64,000 bases of DNA. Origin: an uncultured Paraprevotella sp. (GTDB taxonomy: Bacteria > Bacteroidota > Bacteroidia > Bacteroidales > Bacteroidaceae). Shown here in pieces: positions 38,501 through 46,696 of the stretch. The notes beneath the pieces were generated by a model. It was given only the letters and a program-made list of their open reading frames with translations, did no database searches and was not told the origin of the DNA. Position numbers and translations under genes: made by a program. Positions within the stretch are counted from its first letter, which is position 1. Every line of letters starts with the position of its first letter. Location: assembly GCA_944320775.1 (NCBI GenBank), contig CALUIV010000001.1:110236-174235 (forward strand). The letters run 5' to 3'.

Positions 38501-41500
38501 TTGTATGTTATGCCAGGGGGTATAGTATCAGGTTCTCTGGTTGTGGAAAATAAGGCAGAAGAAGGAGCAGGTGTCTTTGCAGATAATATGGCTGCTGATG
38601 GTACACTTGTCAACGAAAGTAACCGTGCACATTTGGTTTCAAGTACGGTAACTGATAATACAGCTTCTTCCATTGGTGGCGGTTTGTTCTTGAAAGACGG
38701 TGCTATGATGGTATCCAATTCTGTATTTTGGGGAAACACGGCACCTTCTGATAAAAATATCAGTGGGGTGCTGACGGAAACCTTGAAGGATAATGTTTGG
38801 TCCCAAGTTGCAACGGATGCATCTGGAATTACCGATTTTTATCCCGTCAATCATTCGTTTGTGGAGACCTATGAAATGCCTTCGAATTTTGAGAATACCA
38901 GCATGGAAAGTAATGAGGATTTGTATTTTGCTTCTTCTTCCCGTACGCTGAAGGCATATTCTCCGCTGATTAAACATGGTATGGATACAGAGTATCAGCA
39001 GAGGATGGTTGAATTCTTGGACGTATCTACAGTGGATATGCAAGGCATACCCCGTATACAAACGGGTATACCACGTGTTGATGCCGGTGCCTTTGCTTTT
39101 GATGGCGGAACGATTCCGACCAATGTGTTGTTGAAGCGAATCTTCGTGTCGCAAGGAGCAAATGTGCAGTTACCGGAAGGTATAGATATGGATGACTATA
39201 TTGGCAGATCGTTCTATACTTCGTTGACATGGTTGGATGATGCGCTGGAATATATCAAAGCTGTGCGTAAGAACGGTATTGCTGATGAGGATACAAAATT
39301 TGAAATATTGTTGGCATCCGGTACATATAAACCAAGTTACCGGCGTACGGATGCCAGTACAACAACAGTAGACCAGCGTCAGAACTCATACGTGATTCCA
39401 CAAGGAGTAAGCATATATGGAGGCTTCAGCGGTGAAGAAAAGTATTCTTCTGGTGAGGTGACTACTATTCCTGGGGTTGACGGAGATTCTTTTGAAAATA
39501 TGGGAGATATCAATAAAATTTTATCTCAACGTGCTTATTCCGATTTTAACCAGAATGGTATCCATGAACCGTGGGAGTTGGCAAATCAGGTAATTCTTTC
39601 GGGAAAGGTTAATGTGTCAGAGCAGGTCAGAAATGTTTATCATGTGGTTTATTCCGATGCAGGAGAAAATCCGACTACGGTTAACCCTGTGGTGCTGGAC
39701 GGATTGACGGTAATGGATGGAGAGACTTCGAATGTATTGAGTGCAGTAGCTGGAATGGATGAAGTTGGTCGTGGAGGTGGAATTTATTCAAGTGGTGTTT
39801 CTTATGTTGTAAATCGCTGTCGGTTGATCAATAATTTTGCTGTACGAGGTGGTGCTATTTATATCCGTGATGCTAAATTGACGATCATTAATTCTATTTT
39901 GGCCGGTAATGGTACGGTAGACAATTCAATTAGCGGTGAACAGCAACCGCCTAGAGGAGGTGCCGTGTATATAGGTGGTGTATCTGCTACTCCCTATACG
40001 CATGCTGCTCTATATGCCGTGAATACACTTTGGGTAAATAATGAGACCGATGGGTATGGTGGGGCTATTGGAACCAATTATGCCGAGGGTATTGTGACTC
40101 ATTACGATCCGGCTATTTCCATCATGAATAATACTTTTGTACGGAATAAGGCAAAAGAGAATGCAGTGATTTATCATCACAATGCCAAGAATACTATTGT
40201 GAATACCTTGATGTGGGGAAATGAATCGGAGAAAGACGATTTGAACACAGACGAGGAAAATCTGCAGATCCATAATAGTGCAAGTGACAAACATGATTTG
40301 AGAACAAAGGGTACGGGGAATATTTTGCTTTCTGCCGACAATATGGCTGTTAATGGTCCACGTTTTACCAAGCCTTCAACCGTAGCCGGTGTGGCGGGTA
40401 ATGATGCCAATAACCAGTGGGATCCTGCGGCAATTTCTGTTTTGACTGATGCTGGAGATGGTACGGAGAAAGCGGATGGAACAGCAGTTTCCGGAGCTTA
40501 TGATACTTGGTGGGCAAGCGCCCAATCGGATGCGTACAAAGATCTGTATATGACTAATGCAGACAATACAGACTATTTACGTTATGCGGGACCGTTGGAT
40601 GAAAATAATAATCAAATGGATAAAATAATTGATATTGGTCTGTATGAATACCAATATGAATTGACGTTCCCGAAGATGGATGCTATTTATGTGGCAACTG
40701 TTGAAAGTGGTAGAGGAGATGGTACGAACTGGGCAAATGCCACATCGGATATCAGAGGAGCATTGGTGGCGATGGCGAATCCGACCGGTTCACAAGCTAC
40801 AGTTCCTATAAAAGATAAGGCGGTTTACATTAAAGCCGGAGAATATTCATTGCCACGAATTTCTGCAGGAACTGCATTTACAGTATCTATGGGTAATTCA
40901 GAACATGGAACTTCCTTAACCGTTAAAGGTTCTTACAACGAATCGGGCGTGCAGGATTTCAGTCAGCCGACCATCATCACAACACAGGAAAGTAATGCGA
41001 ACGAGACAGATATTCTGATGGCTGTAGCGGCTAATAATAAGCCGGTGAGCATGGAAGGATTGACGTTTATCAACAAAAATGCGACTACGACCGGTGGTAT
41101 CGGTATGCAGGCTAGCAGTGGTACTGATGGAAAACTGACTTTGAAGCAGGTGGCTTTCCGGGGAAATAAAAATATTGGTCTGCAAATAAATCCCGGAACA
41201 GAAGGAAAATTTTTATTGGTGAATACGTTGTTTGCCGATGGCGGTACCGGGCTGGAAGGAGCGGACGACCGAACTATGGTGGTGAATGCGACGTTTGCGA
41301 ATAATCAGACGGCAGATTTGACCTTTGCCGGCGATACCAATAAACCTTCGGTATATAATACTGTGTCGTGGAAGAATGGTGTGCAGCATCTGACGACTGA
41401 ATCGGCAAACAACAATGTGGCCATATTAGGAACAGTTGCTAATGACAATGTCCATGAGGGCCCGAACTTCCGCGATCCGGAAAACACCGATATCTATAAC

Positions 41501-44002
41501 CGAGACTACCGTATCCGTCCGAGTGTGAAGTTACTGAATAAAGGAAGTAATGACCATTATATAGACTATGCTTTGGGACTGACAGAAGCCGGTGCTACCA
41601 TACCAGAAAAAGAAAAAGAACTTGGTAATAACGCCCGTCTGGTGGATAATGCCATTGACGTAGGTGCCTACGAATACGAGGCCCCCTTGCAACCGATTAT
41701 TTATGTTAAGCCAGACTTGACCGGAACAGCTGATGGAAAGAGTTGGGAGACGGCATTGGGCGACTTGCAGGGTGCGGTGGATCTGGCCGGATTATATGCT
41801 TTGGATCATCCTGAAGAACATGGTTATGTATTTGTTCATGGTAAATACAATGACCATGACGGTACGCTCAATCTGACTTTAGGTAATACCAAGGTATATG
41901 GCGGTATGAATGACGAGCGGAGTACTACTTCGTTAGGGGATTCTTATACGAAAGAAGATGTTGAGGCGATTGTTTCCGAATTGCTTGCAAAACGTAAAGG
42001 TATGTTGGAAGCCGTTAATCGTTCTTCGCTGAATAATGTTACGATTGCTGCCGACGGTGTAATCGATGGTTTTGTAGTGACAGGCCTGGCGACGGTGCAT
42101 GCTGGAGCGCTTTCAAGTTCGGTGGTGAAAAATGATGTAGGCGGTAAGGCTGACGGACTGCTGTATAACTCGCTGGTATTGGGCAATGTCAGTGATGTAA
42201 AGGCGGTGAATGTGACGGCGACCGGTACTATCACAGACGTCACTGGTAATGGCAATAACCGGGCTTCCGTGACAGAAACGAACAGTTATGTGACGGATGA
42301 TTATTGGGAGTATCAGTTGATGGAAACTTCAGAGGATATAGACCCGACAGACACCCGAACAGATATAAGCGCCTATATGACGAAAGTCGGTCACAGACGT
42401 GACCTGATAGGCAACGCGCGTATCCGCAACGCAGTGGACAACGGTTGCTTTGAGACGTGGAATATCAGCAGCGATTATACTATTACAGCAGATGATTATC
42501 CCGTAGGCAAGTCAGTGGTCTATGTGCGAAAGGGACAGGAACTAAAGATTCAGAATGACAGCACATTAGTTTATCCTAATGGCAATGCCTTCAACCCCGG
42601 CTTCCTGCTCTTGGAGCATCAGGCAGGTCTGCGTGGTAATCGCAACTATATTTCATTGACGAACTTTGCGGTTGAGCGGGATATACCGGCCGGTGGTGCC
42701 GATTTGGTGGCCATGCCGTTCGATGTTAATTCAACAAAAAGTGTACTGGCCGGACTGACACCGAAACGCTACGACGGAAGCATCCGTGCCGCTTATGATT
42801 ACAAGTTCGATGATGGTTCAGGTACTGGTACAGGAAAAACAGCCTGGACTGAAACGGATCTTGATCGGGTTGGTATCTATGAGGGATTGCTCTTTGAAAA
42901 CAAGACAGGGCAGGATCAAACGCTCCGTTTCTGCGGCAAGAGCACGGCGCCTTATACAGAGAATGGTACGGACAAGTCCATCTCGCTGACAAAATACAAT
43001 TTCAACGAGCCATGGACATCAGGAACGGCAGGAGGTAACCGTTTCACGCACAAGGAGAACATGGGCTGGAACCTCTTCGGTTCGCCCTACCTCTGTGCGA
43101 TGAACTACAGCGATATGGAGTATGGACGGGTGATTTACGGATATGATGAGAACTATAAGACGGTGAATACGGCTGAGGTCGGAACGGAAGGAGGCCATAT
43201 TCCTGCCGGAAGCGCCGTGTTCACCCAGACGGCTACGCTGAAAGATGCCGAAACGTTTGCCGTGAAGCGGCCTGCCGGTGAGAAGAACGGAACGGCTTTT
43301 GCCAGAATGGCGCCGTTGCGCATTGCGCTTTATGCGCCCGGAACCACCCGGAGCACCCGCGGAACCGGAGACTTGACTGAAGAGACACCTCAATTCGTCG
43401 ACGAGCTCCAGATCGAAGCGGTAGACCCGGAAATGGCCCGCAACGACTTCGATCCGGGGGCCGATGGTGTGAAATGGATGGCACCCGACAGTCTGCCGCA
43501 AATCTATGCCGAGCGCGGCGGTGGCCGCTACGCCCTGTTGTCGGCCGTGAGCCGGAGCGGCGAGGTGGCTGTCAGCCTGAATGTGCCGGCAGTCGGTGCC
43601 TACACCTTCGCCCTGCCCGAGGATTGCGACGCGTCGGACTATGAGGCTGTATTGCTGAAGGACAGCCGCACAGGACGCACGGCCGACCTGCTCCAGGCAC
43701 CATACGAGTTCCTGGCTGATGAGGCCGGAACCCTTGCCGGACGCTTCACCGTAAGCTTCACCCTTGCCGATGCCGCAGCCGACGGTACAGCCATACGCGT
43801 ACAGGCCGAAGGACGCGGGCGGGCGCTGCTCATCGGCTTGCAGGCAGGCGACCGCATCCGCGTCTACGACCCGAACGGTCAGCTTCACGACGAAGCAGTG
43901 GCCGACGGTTCATCAGAACGCTTCCAGCTCCAGCCGGGTATCTTCTTCTTCCACGTGGACCGTGGCGGAAAGGAAACTACAGTCAAGGCGGTGGTGCGTT
44001 GA
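32594..44002 (+). CDS. Giant modular beta-helix surface protein with T9SS-like tail
   Basis: A predicted 3,802-residue secreted protein, starting at the second in-frame ATG (32594, MKKQNMFQIALLAMALFMSM) ahead of a signal peptide ending MAQ; an ATG at 32573 is the alternative. Eight large modules each open with a YVxxxGxGDGxSWxNA motif, continue with a YGGF-type strand and many Asn-rich parallel beta-helix turns (such as NNNADGDGGAVYMDNAGL), and close with a DIGAYE-type phrase. Approximate DNA limits are 32.67-33.92, 33.93-35.35, 35.40-36.38, 36.40-37.86, 37.92-39.10, 39.14-40.65, 40.68-41.68 and 41.70-42.46 kb. A different C-terminal part (42.46-44.00 kb) ends in a T9SS type A-like domain (GDRIRVYDPNGQL, then QPGIFFFHV). 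It probably binds a host or microbial surface; the ligand is unknown. The final stop codon lies in a 7-bp repeat. Confidence 0.85.
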   Translation: MKKQNMFQIALLAMALFMSMAAMAQSKIYYVSPTGTGDGSSWTNATTLTDALGKAVAGDQIWVQGFEQIDATDKLYITPTTDGFTLNSGVQLYGGFAGTETSINDRETLGKPYQLKYRTVLSGDIDMNDDVDNTNLIFPANTTRTDNAAHVLSINMAPSSGGNNNTYPTVVNGFSIGGGQADGTDEKGGGIYIHGDNTNGGIFRIERCFFVNNYATQGGAIYVDAAVKNVNNGESLINQCAVYNNAAGARGAIVNAGGGIYLAGAATVVNSTIFNNENGGLRLSTDSKVINSTVARNTGAGIDMIETVTDFSVFNSIVWGNTLLSAENQPKFQNSAYHEVTVTNTDAGTDGNHNVYVTKENRGDKDAPMFDAPSVKTSFDRDFNWRQMAYPLWSWNVLEGSVMHSKGNKDFYDLTIYGSEDMAGNARVHGETIDIGAYEFQQMPAGRIRYVMQQAQGSGDGTSWANASGDLQKMIDELAQNNPQNLAGEVWVAEGTYVPKIQVISGATYSASFLMRDGISVFGGFVGGEINKRERTMTTNGMPWDFEHKTVLEGTYYEDAKTLWDVSGHKWTVASDSRHVVFFAPLPSEGKSGFERTTTLNGVTVRGGYAQGNTGTTDFLTDRGAGLYMGINAILEKCIVTENSAIGNGGGVYLYGGRILNSLIYNNNADGDGGAVYMDNAGLVLSSMLTNNSANNGAGIYLAHAGSWTDGKLHPEYLILSSSVVSNNTSRRNGAVYCAKGGVLLQNTITNNDCPTATDNTAGNASQTGGLYVDAYGLVVNSVLWNNTIQLLNVPMYAKNPTSANVRFLYTALSGTNNTVWNNVLQQEMISLAESNDLDEEGVLSPGFTPEGLPATTGVDGSWKGIDVSTLYLWKPVTGANLRARGMTLGTLPDEVIVAPEIDITGKRFAQKPAVGAYAVDATAIQYEETADALKVYVDTECAVADHDGISWERGYRSLNEAIAYMADLDANTVGKKRLEIYVLEGDIWPRYAYTNLDPKTATVNIPAAVSGNTIYIYGGYHRNTDDNTVVRDPLTYRSVINGNHEGKDIEEGLYHCITVTKGAKVCLDGFHIINGYAAGEASRQYGAGLLVHDGAEVTVSNCIFENNTAQEGAAIDARNAQLTMTNCVVNNNTNTMADALVVNCPNLTMNHVTVVNNEGAAPADMGYSSFSAGNTSGNNTFSDASVGAEGARNFANPTNQVGATLGFDSYLGGYAEFRPLTSSLEAAKLINKATGTPAGLTADIAGQVRNLGGAPDLGAYEAILPESGVIYVRSTDGNDNSDGSSWGNAYKTLTKALEVARSGDKIWVAAGTYTGTIKGNQNNVDDAKNIHKQPYAYEMKEGVNVYGGFPDSGTPGENDRDPNTYKTYLQAQINKPTYPQTSNYSSIWPNTGRVLVQRQHFNKETVWDGLVIRYGSLNTGYRYSITGNIMNLDTKVIGECGGAGVYMMGNSVLENCIIEDNIILADKKNIISNSGGIHSVAGGVFCRGGVIRNCQIINNSIRVYSQQQDSNGAAFSYGGGLYILNDETYTAAIFNSLISGNRAEALEWNNQKVSYHTMAIGAGACQISGNFYNNTIVGNTALTGDATYSNIMCGGMFVYNTAEIYNCIIYNNKEEGGRNIGISAPENLNLQVLSVDIPEGSNGDKPNNDGYSIMKDRIHVYYSNVGYTDASGNAHESSSLVYDDVTYATRNNVSGYPSFVDEQNGDYHLLTGSPAINSGTEAIPDGVGGYITIPDYDAEYTNRIKDCGIDMGAFESTNEGNIKCTTTNEDGQKIGTYYVSQNGAGLRSGENPANAACAMKLQDILTAAGKEVKAGNLNSAVVKVAGYEEVDHVVYYANTLASPTDPLSYTFVVPEGVTLMGGYDEGTFTNRNPHKLRTILSAIAMPTEGSTITQEVNGYHVITFGGWPGTDALNEKSMIDGLYLIDGSATSMAGSGDPKTRGGGAIVPAGAHVRNCIVARCAAVQGGGLYVMPGGIVSGSLVVENKAEEGAGVFADNMAADGTLVNESNRAHLVSSTVTDNTASSIGGGLFLKDGAMMVSNSVFWGNTAPSDKNISGVLTETLKDNVWSQVATDASGITDFYPVNHSFVETYEMPSNFENTSMESNEDLYFASSSRTLKAYSPLIKHGMDTEYQQRMVEFLDVSTVDMQGIPRIQTGIPRVDAGAFAFDGGTIPTNVLLKRIFVSQGANVQLPEGIDMDDYIGRSFYTSLTWLDDALEYIKAVRKNGIADEDTKFEILLASGTYKPSYRRTDASTTTVDQRQNSYVIPQGVSIYGGFSGEEKYSSGEVTTIPGVDGDSFENMGDINKILSQRAYSDFNQNGIHEPWELANQVILSGKVNVSEQVRNVYHVVYSDAGENPTTVNPVVLDGLTVMDGETSNVLSAVAGMDEVGRGGGIYSSGVSYVVNRCRLINNFAVRGGAIYIRDAKLTIINSILAGNGTVDNSISGEQQPPRGGAVYIGGVSATPYTHAALYAVNTLWVNNETDGYGGAIGTNYAEGIVTHYDPAISIMNNTFVRNKAKENAVIYHHNAKNTIVNTLMWGNESEKDDLNTDEENLQIHNSASDKHDLRTKGTGNILLSADNMAVNGPRFTKPSTVAGVAGNDANNQWDPAAISVLTDAGDGTEKADGTAVSGAYDTWWASAQSDAYKDLYMTNADNTDYLRYAGPLDENNNQMDKIIDIGLYEYQYELTFPKMDAIYVATVESGRGDGTNWANATSDIRGALVAMANPTGSQATVPIKDKAVYIKAGEYSLPRISAGTAFTVSMGNSEHGTSLTVKGSYNESGVQDFSQPTIITTQESNANETDILMAVAANNKPVSMEGLTFINKNATTTGGIGMQASSGTDGKLTLKQVAFRGNKNIGLQINPGTEGKFLLVNTLFADGGTGLEGADDRTMVVNATFANNQTADLTFAGDTNKPSVYNTVSWKNGVQHLTTESANNNVAILGTVANDNVHEGPNFRDPENTDIYNRDYRIRPSVKLLNKGSNDHYIDYALGLTEAGATIPEKEKELGNNARLVDNAIDVGAYEYEAPLQPIIYVKPDLTGTADGKSWETALGDLQGAVDLAGLYALDHPEEHGYVFVHGKYNDHDGTLNLTLGNTKVYGGMNDERSTTSLGDSYTKEDVEAIVSELLAKRKGMLEAVNRSSLNNVTIAADGVIDGFVVTGLATVHAGALSSSVVKNDVGGKADGLLYNSLVLGNVSDVKAVNVTATGTITDVTGNGNNRASVTETNSYVTDDYWEYQLMETSEDIDPTDTRTDISAYMTKVGHRRDLIGNARIRNAVDNGCFETWNISSDYTITADDYPVGKSVVYVRKGQELKIQNDSTLVYPNGNAFNPGFLLLEHQAGLRGNRNYISLTNFAVERDIPAGGADLVAMPFDVNSTKSVLAGLTPKRYDGSIRAAYDYKFDDGSGTGTGKTAWTETDLDRVGIYEGLLFENKTGQDQTLRFCGKSTAPYTENGTDKSISLTKYNFNEPWTSGTAGGNRFTHKENMGWNLFGSPYLCAMNYSDMEYGRVIYGYDENYKTVNTAEVGTEGGHIPAGSAVFTQTATLKDAETFAVKRPAGEKNGTAFARMAPLRIALYAPGTTRSTRGTGDLTEETPQFVDELQIEAVDPEMARNDFDPGADGVKWMAPDSLPQIYAERGGGRYALLSAVSRSGEVAVSLNVPAVGAYTFALPEDCDASDYEAVLLKDSRTGRTADLLQAPYEFLADEAGTLAGRFTVSFTLADAAADGTAIRVQAEGRGRALLIGLQAGDRIRVYDPNGQLHDEAVADGSSERFQLQPGIFFFHVDRGGKETTVKAVVR

Positions 44003-44034
44003 GGGTTGAGAGTTGAGGGTTGAGGGTTGGTAAC
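44000..44034 (+). repeat. 7-bp repeat array I
   Basis: TGAGGGT, TGAGAGT, TGAGGGT, TGAGGGT and TGGTAAC in exact 7-base register. The first TGA is the stop codon of the giant adhesin gene. Confidence 0.9.
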
Positions 44035-44048
44035 TCCCCTGATAAATA

Positions 44049-44106
44049 TAAAAAAAGAGTCTGACCGGTTCCCAAAACATGAGGGAATGCAGGTCAGACT
44101 CTTTTG
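44049..44106. terminator. Strong bidirectional terminator
   Basis: AAAAGAGTCTGACC and GGTCAGACTCTTTT form a perfect 14-bp stem around a loop of about 25 bases. It ends the adhesin transcript and, from the other side, the gene remnant at 44114. Confidence 0.85.
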
Positions 44107-44113
44107 ATTTTGT

Positions 44114-44624
44114 TTACAGCTTGATTTCCGCCTTGGTTCGGTCGGCCTTGATGCCTTTGCTGTTGAAGAAGTCAAAGAGATCTTCGCCAAGTGCCAGACT
44201 CATTACGGCTACCGTATTGTGAATGTCGTATTTCGTAACATTGATTCTGCGGAGTCCTTCTTCGGGATAGCCCATATCGCACATCACCAGGTCGCCTACA
44301 TAAGTGGCCAGCGTTGTGCAATGTCTGTCATGGCCGAAGCGTACGGTTTCATATAGTCATTATACATTAAGGTAAAGGTCGATTTGTTTTCTACATGTTC
44401 CAGATCGCCGATACCCCGGGAATTAAACGGTTTGTCGGCCCGTACGGACTTGCCCGATGTGATTTTTTCCAGAACGGGTTTCCAGATGTTCACATTGATG
44501 GAGTCGGAGGCATCCGGATTGCTGCCCGAGAGCGACCGTGATCCGACCAGCAGATTGGCATTCTTCGGTAGCGTGTGCACGGGTCTGATGGTCCCGAAAC
44601 AATAAACCGGTTCTTTTCCCGTTG
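44114..44624 (-). pseudogene. Frameshifted 3' remnant of an unrecognised gene
   Basis: Two minus-strand open frames join into one sequence if a frameshift near 44340-44360 is corrected. The upstream part (44296 to about 44624) reads KEPVYCFGTIRPVHTLPKN through VENKSTFTLMYNDY; the downstream part (44114 to 44356) reads YETVRFGHDRHCTTLATYV and ends KADRTKAEIKL. The joined product of about 165 residues has no signal peptide and no proper start: a stop codon precedes it, and the first frame has only a GTG. It looks like the 3' end of a longer gene whose 5' part is gone. I cannot assign a family. The terminator at its end is consistent with a once functional transcript. Confidence 0.6.
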
Positions 44625-44641
44625 ATTAAGTAGTAAGATAT

Positions 44642-44672
44642 TTTGCGGATTGCCCTGAAAAGTGTAACTTCG
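44642..44672 (+). promoter_or_regulatory. Promoter of the phosphoglycosyl transferase gene
   Basis: TTTG (44642-44645), 19 bases, TAACTTCG (44665-44672, one mismatch to TAnnTTTG). It lies 22 bases before the ATG at 44694 and supports that start. Confidence 0.65.
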
Positions 44673-44693
44673 CAGACTGCAAATTCAAGGTCA

Positions 44694-45314
44694 ATGACAG
44701 AAACAGCATTTAGGCATACTTATATCAGTCTGTGGGGCAGATGCGTGAAGCGTCTGGCCGACATCATTTTTTCTCTGCTCGGACTGCTGCTGGCTTCCCC
44801 CTTGTTTCTGATAATTTCCTATGCCCTCTGGCGCAAGAAGAGCGGCAGCATCTTTTTCTGTCAGGAGCGGGTGGGGTATCGTGGCCGTACGTTCGTCATT
44901 TACAAATTCCGCACGATGGTTTCGGATGCCGAATCCGGTAAGCCCCGTCTGTGCGAGCAGGACGATGCGCGGCTTACGCCTCTGGGTGCCTGGCTTCGTC
45001 AGCGTCATCTCGACGAACTGCCCCAGCTCTGGAATGTTCTGAAGGGCGACATGTCCATTGTCGGTCCGCGCCCCGAGCGCCGTTATTTCGTGGATCAGAT
45101 CCGGGCCGTCAATCCCGACTACGACCAGCTCTATCAGTTGCGTCCCGGCCTGTTTTCGTGGGCTACGTTGTATAATGGCTATACCGATACGCTCGACAAG
45201 ATGCTCGAGCGTCTGCGTCTGGATCTGGACTACCTCCATCACTGGTCGCCATGGCTCGATATCAAGATTTTCTTCCTGACGCTCTGGTTTCTCTTGAGCG
45301 GCCGCAAGTTCTGA
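44694..45314 (+). CDS. Monotopic phosphoglycosyl (sugar) transferase
   Basis: A 206-residue membrane enzyme of the bacterial sugar-transferase family (WcaJ/PglC/WbaP type), which moves a sugar phosphate from a UDP-sugar to undecaprenyl phosphate and so starts a glycan. The TTG-initiated longer frame is rejected because the promoter lies inside it. One hydrophobic re-entrant helix is at about residues 20-45 (LADIIFSLLGLLLASPLFLIISY); catalytic features are KFRTMVSDAE, RHLDELPQLWNVLKGDMSIVGPRPE and RPGLFSWATLYNG. It is the short PglC-like form with only the catalytic domain. It may prime the polysaccharide made by the locus that follows the tRNA. Its stop codon begins a 7-bp repeat array. Confidence 0.92.
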   Translation: MTETAFRHTYISLWGRCVKRLADIIFSLLGLLLASPLFLIISYALWRKKSGSIFFCQERVGYRGRTFVIYKFRTMVSDAESGKPRLCEQDDARLTPLGAWLRQRHLDELPQLWNVLKGDMSIVGPRPERRYFVDQIRAVNPDYDQLYQLRPGLFSWATLYNGYTDTLDKMLERLRLDLDYLHHWSPWLDIKIFFLTLWFLLSGRKF

Positions 45315-45409
45315 TCCCTCATCCCTAAACTCTAACCCCTCAACTCTCATCTCTCAACTCTCATCCCTCAACCCTCAACCCTCATCTCTCATCTCTCAAC
45401 CCTAAACAA
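45312..45409 (+). repeat. 7-bp repeat array II filling an entire intergenic spacer
   Basis: Fourteen consecutive 7-mers (TGATCCC, TCATCCC, TAAACTC, TAACCCC, TCAACTC and so on) run without a slip from the TGA stop of the sugar-transferase gene to the base before the ATG at 45410. The orientation is the reverse complement of arrays I and III. Confidence 0.93.
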
Positions 45410-46696
45410 ATGAAACAGATAAAAAAATTACTGACCGGGGTGGGAATCACCGCTCTCATGTTGGGTGCCGTATCAGGTCTGACGTCCTGTTCGGAAGAAG
45501 GAACCACGGACAATCCGGGAACTGCAAAGCAGAACCGGACCATTGTGGTCTATATGAACGCACGCAACTCGCTCTATGCCAATGCCACATCCGACTCAAC
45601 GGAAATCGTGCGGGGAGCTGCCCATCTGAAAACGGGCGAACAGATGTTGGTCTATCTGTGCCGCAGAAAGCAGGCCCGGCTCTATCGGGTGACCCGGCAG
45701 TCGGCTGCAACGGGTATGGAACTGGTGATGCAATACGGAGAGCAGGTGAATGCATCCGATCCGGGACATTTCGGAAAAGTGATGAAGTGGATTCGCGAAA
45801 ACTATCCGTCGGATACATATGGACTGGTGCTTTGGTCGCATTCGGACGGATGGTTGCCGTCAACAAATAAAATCAATACCCGCGGATTCGGTGTGGATGC
45901 CGGTCCGGATTCATCGATTGCCAGTGATTATACGACCGAGGGAAAACTGGGGTATCAGATGGATCTGACGGATATGGCCGAAGCGTTGACAGAAAGCGGA
46001 CTGCGTCCGGAATTCATCTTCTTTGATTCCTGTCTGATGCAATGTATCGAAGCAGCTTATGCATTACGTGGTGTGACAGACTATATTGTGGCTTCACCGG
46101 CTCAAATTCCGGGTGTGGGGGCACAATACGACCAGATGATGGCAAACGCATTCTATAAAACACCATTCGATCCTCAGGCCATTGTGACGGAATATGTGCG
46201 TCAGGCTACCGAGGGACCGGAATACGGTGACATGGGTGTAGTTCTGTCTACGATTAAGACCAGCGAACTGGAGCAACTGGCCCAAAAGACCAGTGAAATG
46301 CTGGAACGCTACGTCAGCACGACGGAACCCGATCTGAGCAACGTGCTGGCTTATGACTTTTACAGCAGCCGTTCGTTCTACCGTCCGGAATATTATGACC
46401 TGCAGGCAACGATGCGTCATTTGATAACCAACGATGCGGATTTCCAGGAATGGCAGGAAGCTATGGACCGTTGTATCGTAGCCCGGGGCGCCACACCGAG
46501 TATTTCATATTGGGTCGGAAGATCAATTATGCTGAACGAAGGAGAATTTTGCGGCGTTTCGATGTTTGTACCACAAACCCGCTACACCACAAACGCAACA
46601 CGCTGCCTCTATGGTGATCTGAATCAGGCTTTCACCCAGACGGAATGGTACACGGCTGCCGGATGGGACAAGACGGGGTTGTTGGATGAGAGATAA
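45410..46696 (+). CDS. Clostripain-family (C11) cysteine protease lipoprotein
   Basis: A 428-residue exported lipoprotein (signal ending GLTSC). The caspase-like C11 fold is indicated by VVYMNARNSL, the catalytic His in YGLVLWSHSDGW and the catalytic Cys in FIFFDSCLMQCIEAAYAL. C11 proteases of gut Bacteroidales typically cut after Arg or Lys and several activate other proteins, for instance fragipain on the B. fragilis toxin. Type V fimbrillins are matured by an Arg-specific protease, so a role with the nearby fimbrial operon is conceivable, but that is inference. The 98-base spacer to the upstream gene is made wholly of 7-bp repeats with no promoter, so the two are probably co-transcribed. 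The last codons also lie in a repeat. Confidence 0.88.
   Translation: MKQIKKLLTGVGITALMLGAVSGLTSCSEEGTTDNPGTAKQNRTIVVYMNARNSLYANATSDSTEIVRGAAHLKTGEQMLVYLCRRKQARLYRVTRQSAATGMELVMQYGEQVNASDPGHFGKVMKWIRENYPSDTYGLVLWSHSDGWLPSTNKINTRGFGVDAGPDSSIASDYTTEGKLGYQMDLTDMAEALTESGLRPEFIFFDSCLMQCIEAAYALRGVTDYIVASPAQIPGVGAQYDQMMANAFYKTPFDPQAIVTEYVRQATEGPEYGDMGVVLSTIKTSELEQLAQKTSEMLERYVSTTEPDLSNVLAYDFYSSRSFYRPEYYDLQATMRHLITNDADFQEWQEAMDRCIVARGATPSISYWVGRSIMLNEGEFCGVSMFVPQTRYTTNATRCLYGDLNQAFTQTEWYTAAGWDKTGLLDER

Noticed and set aside
32670-42460. Repeats in the giant gene as nucleotide-level tandem repeats
   Set aside because: Similarity is at the protein motif level; the modules are divergent and unequal in length at the DNA level.
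43885-44190. A 101-codon minus-strand frame across the end of the adhesin gene
   Set aside because: It spans the adhesin coding region, the 7-bp array and the terminator; it is not a plausible gene.
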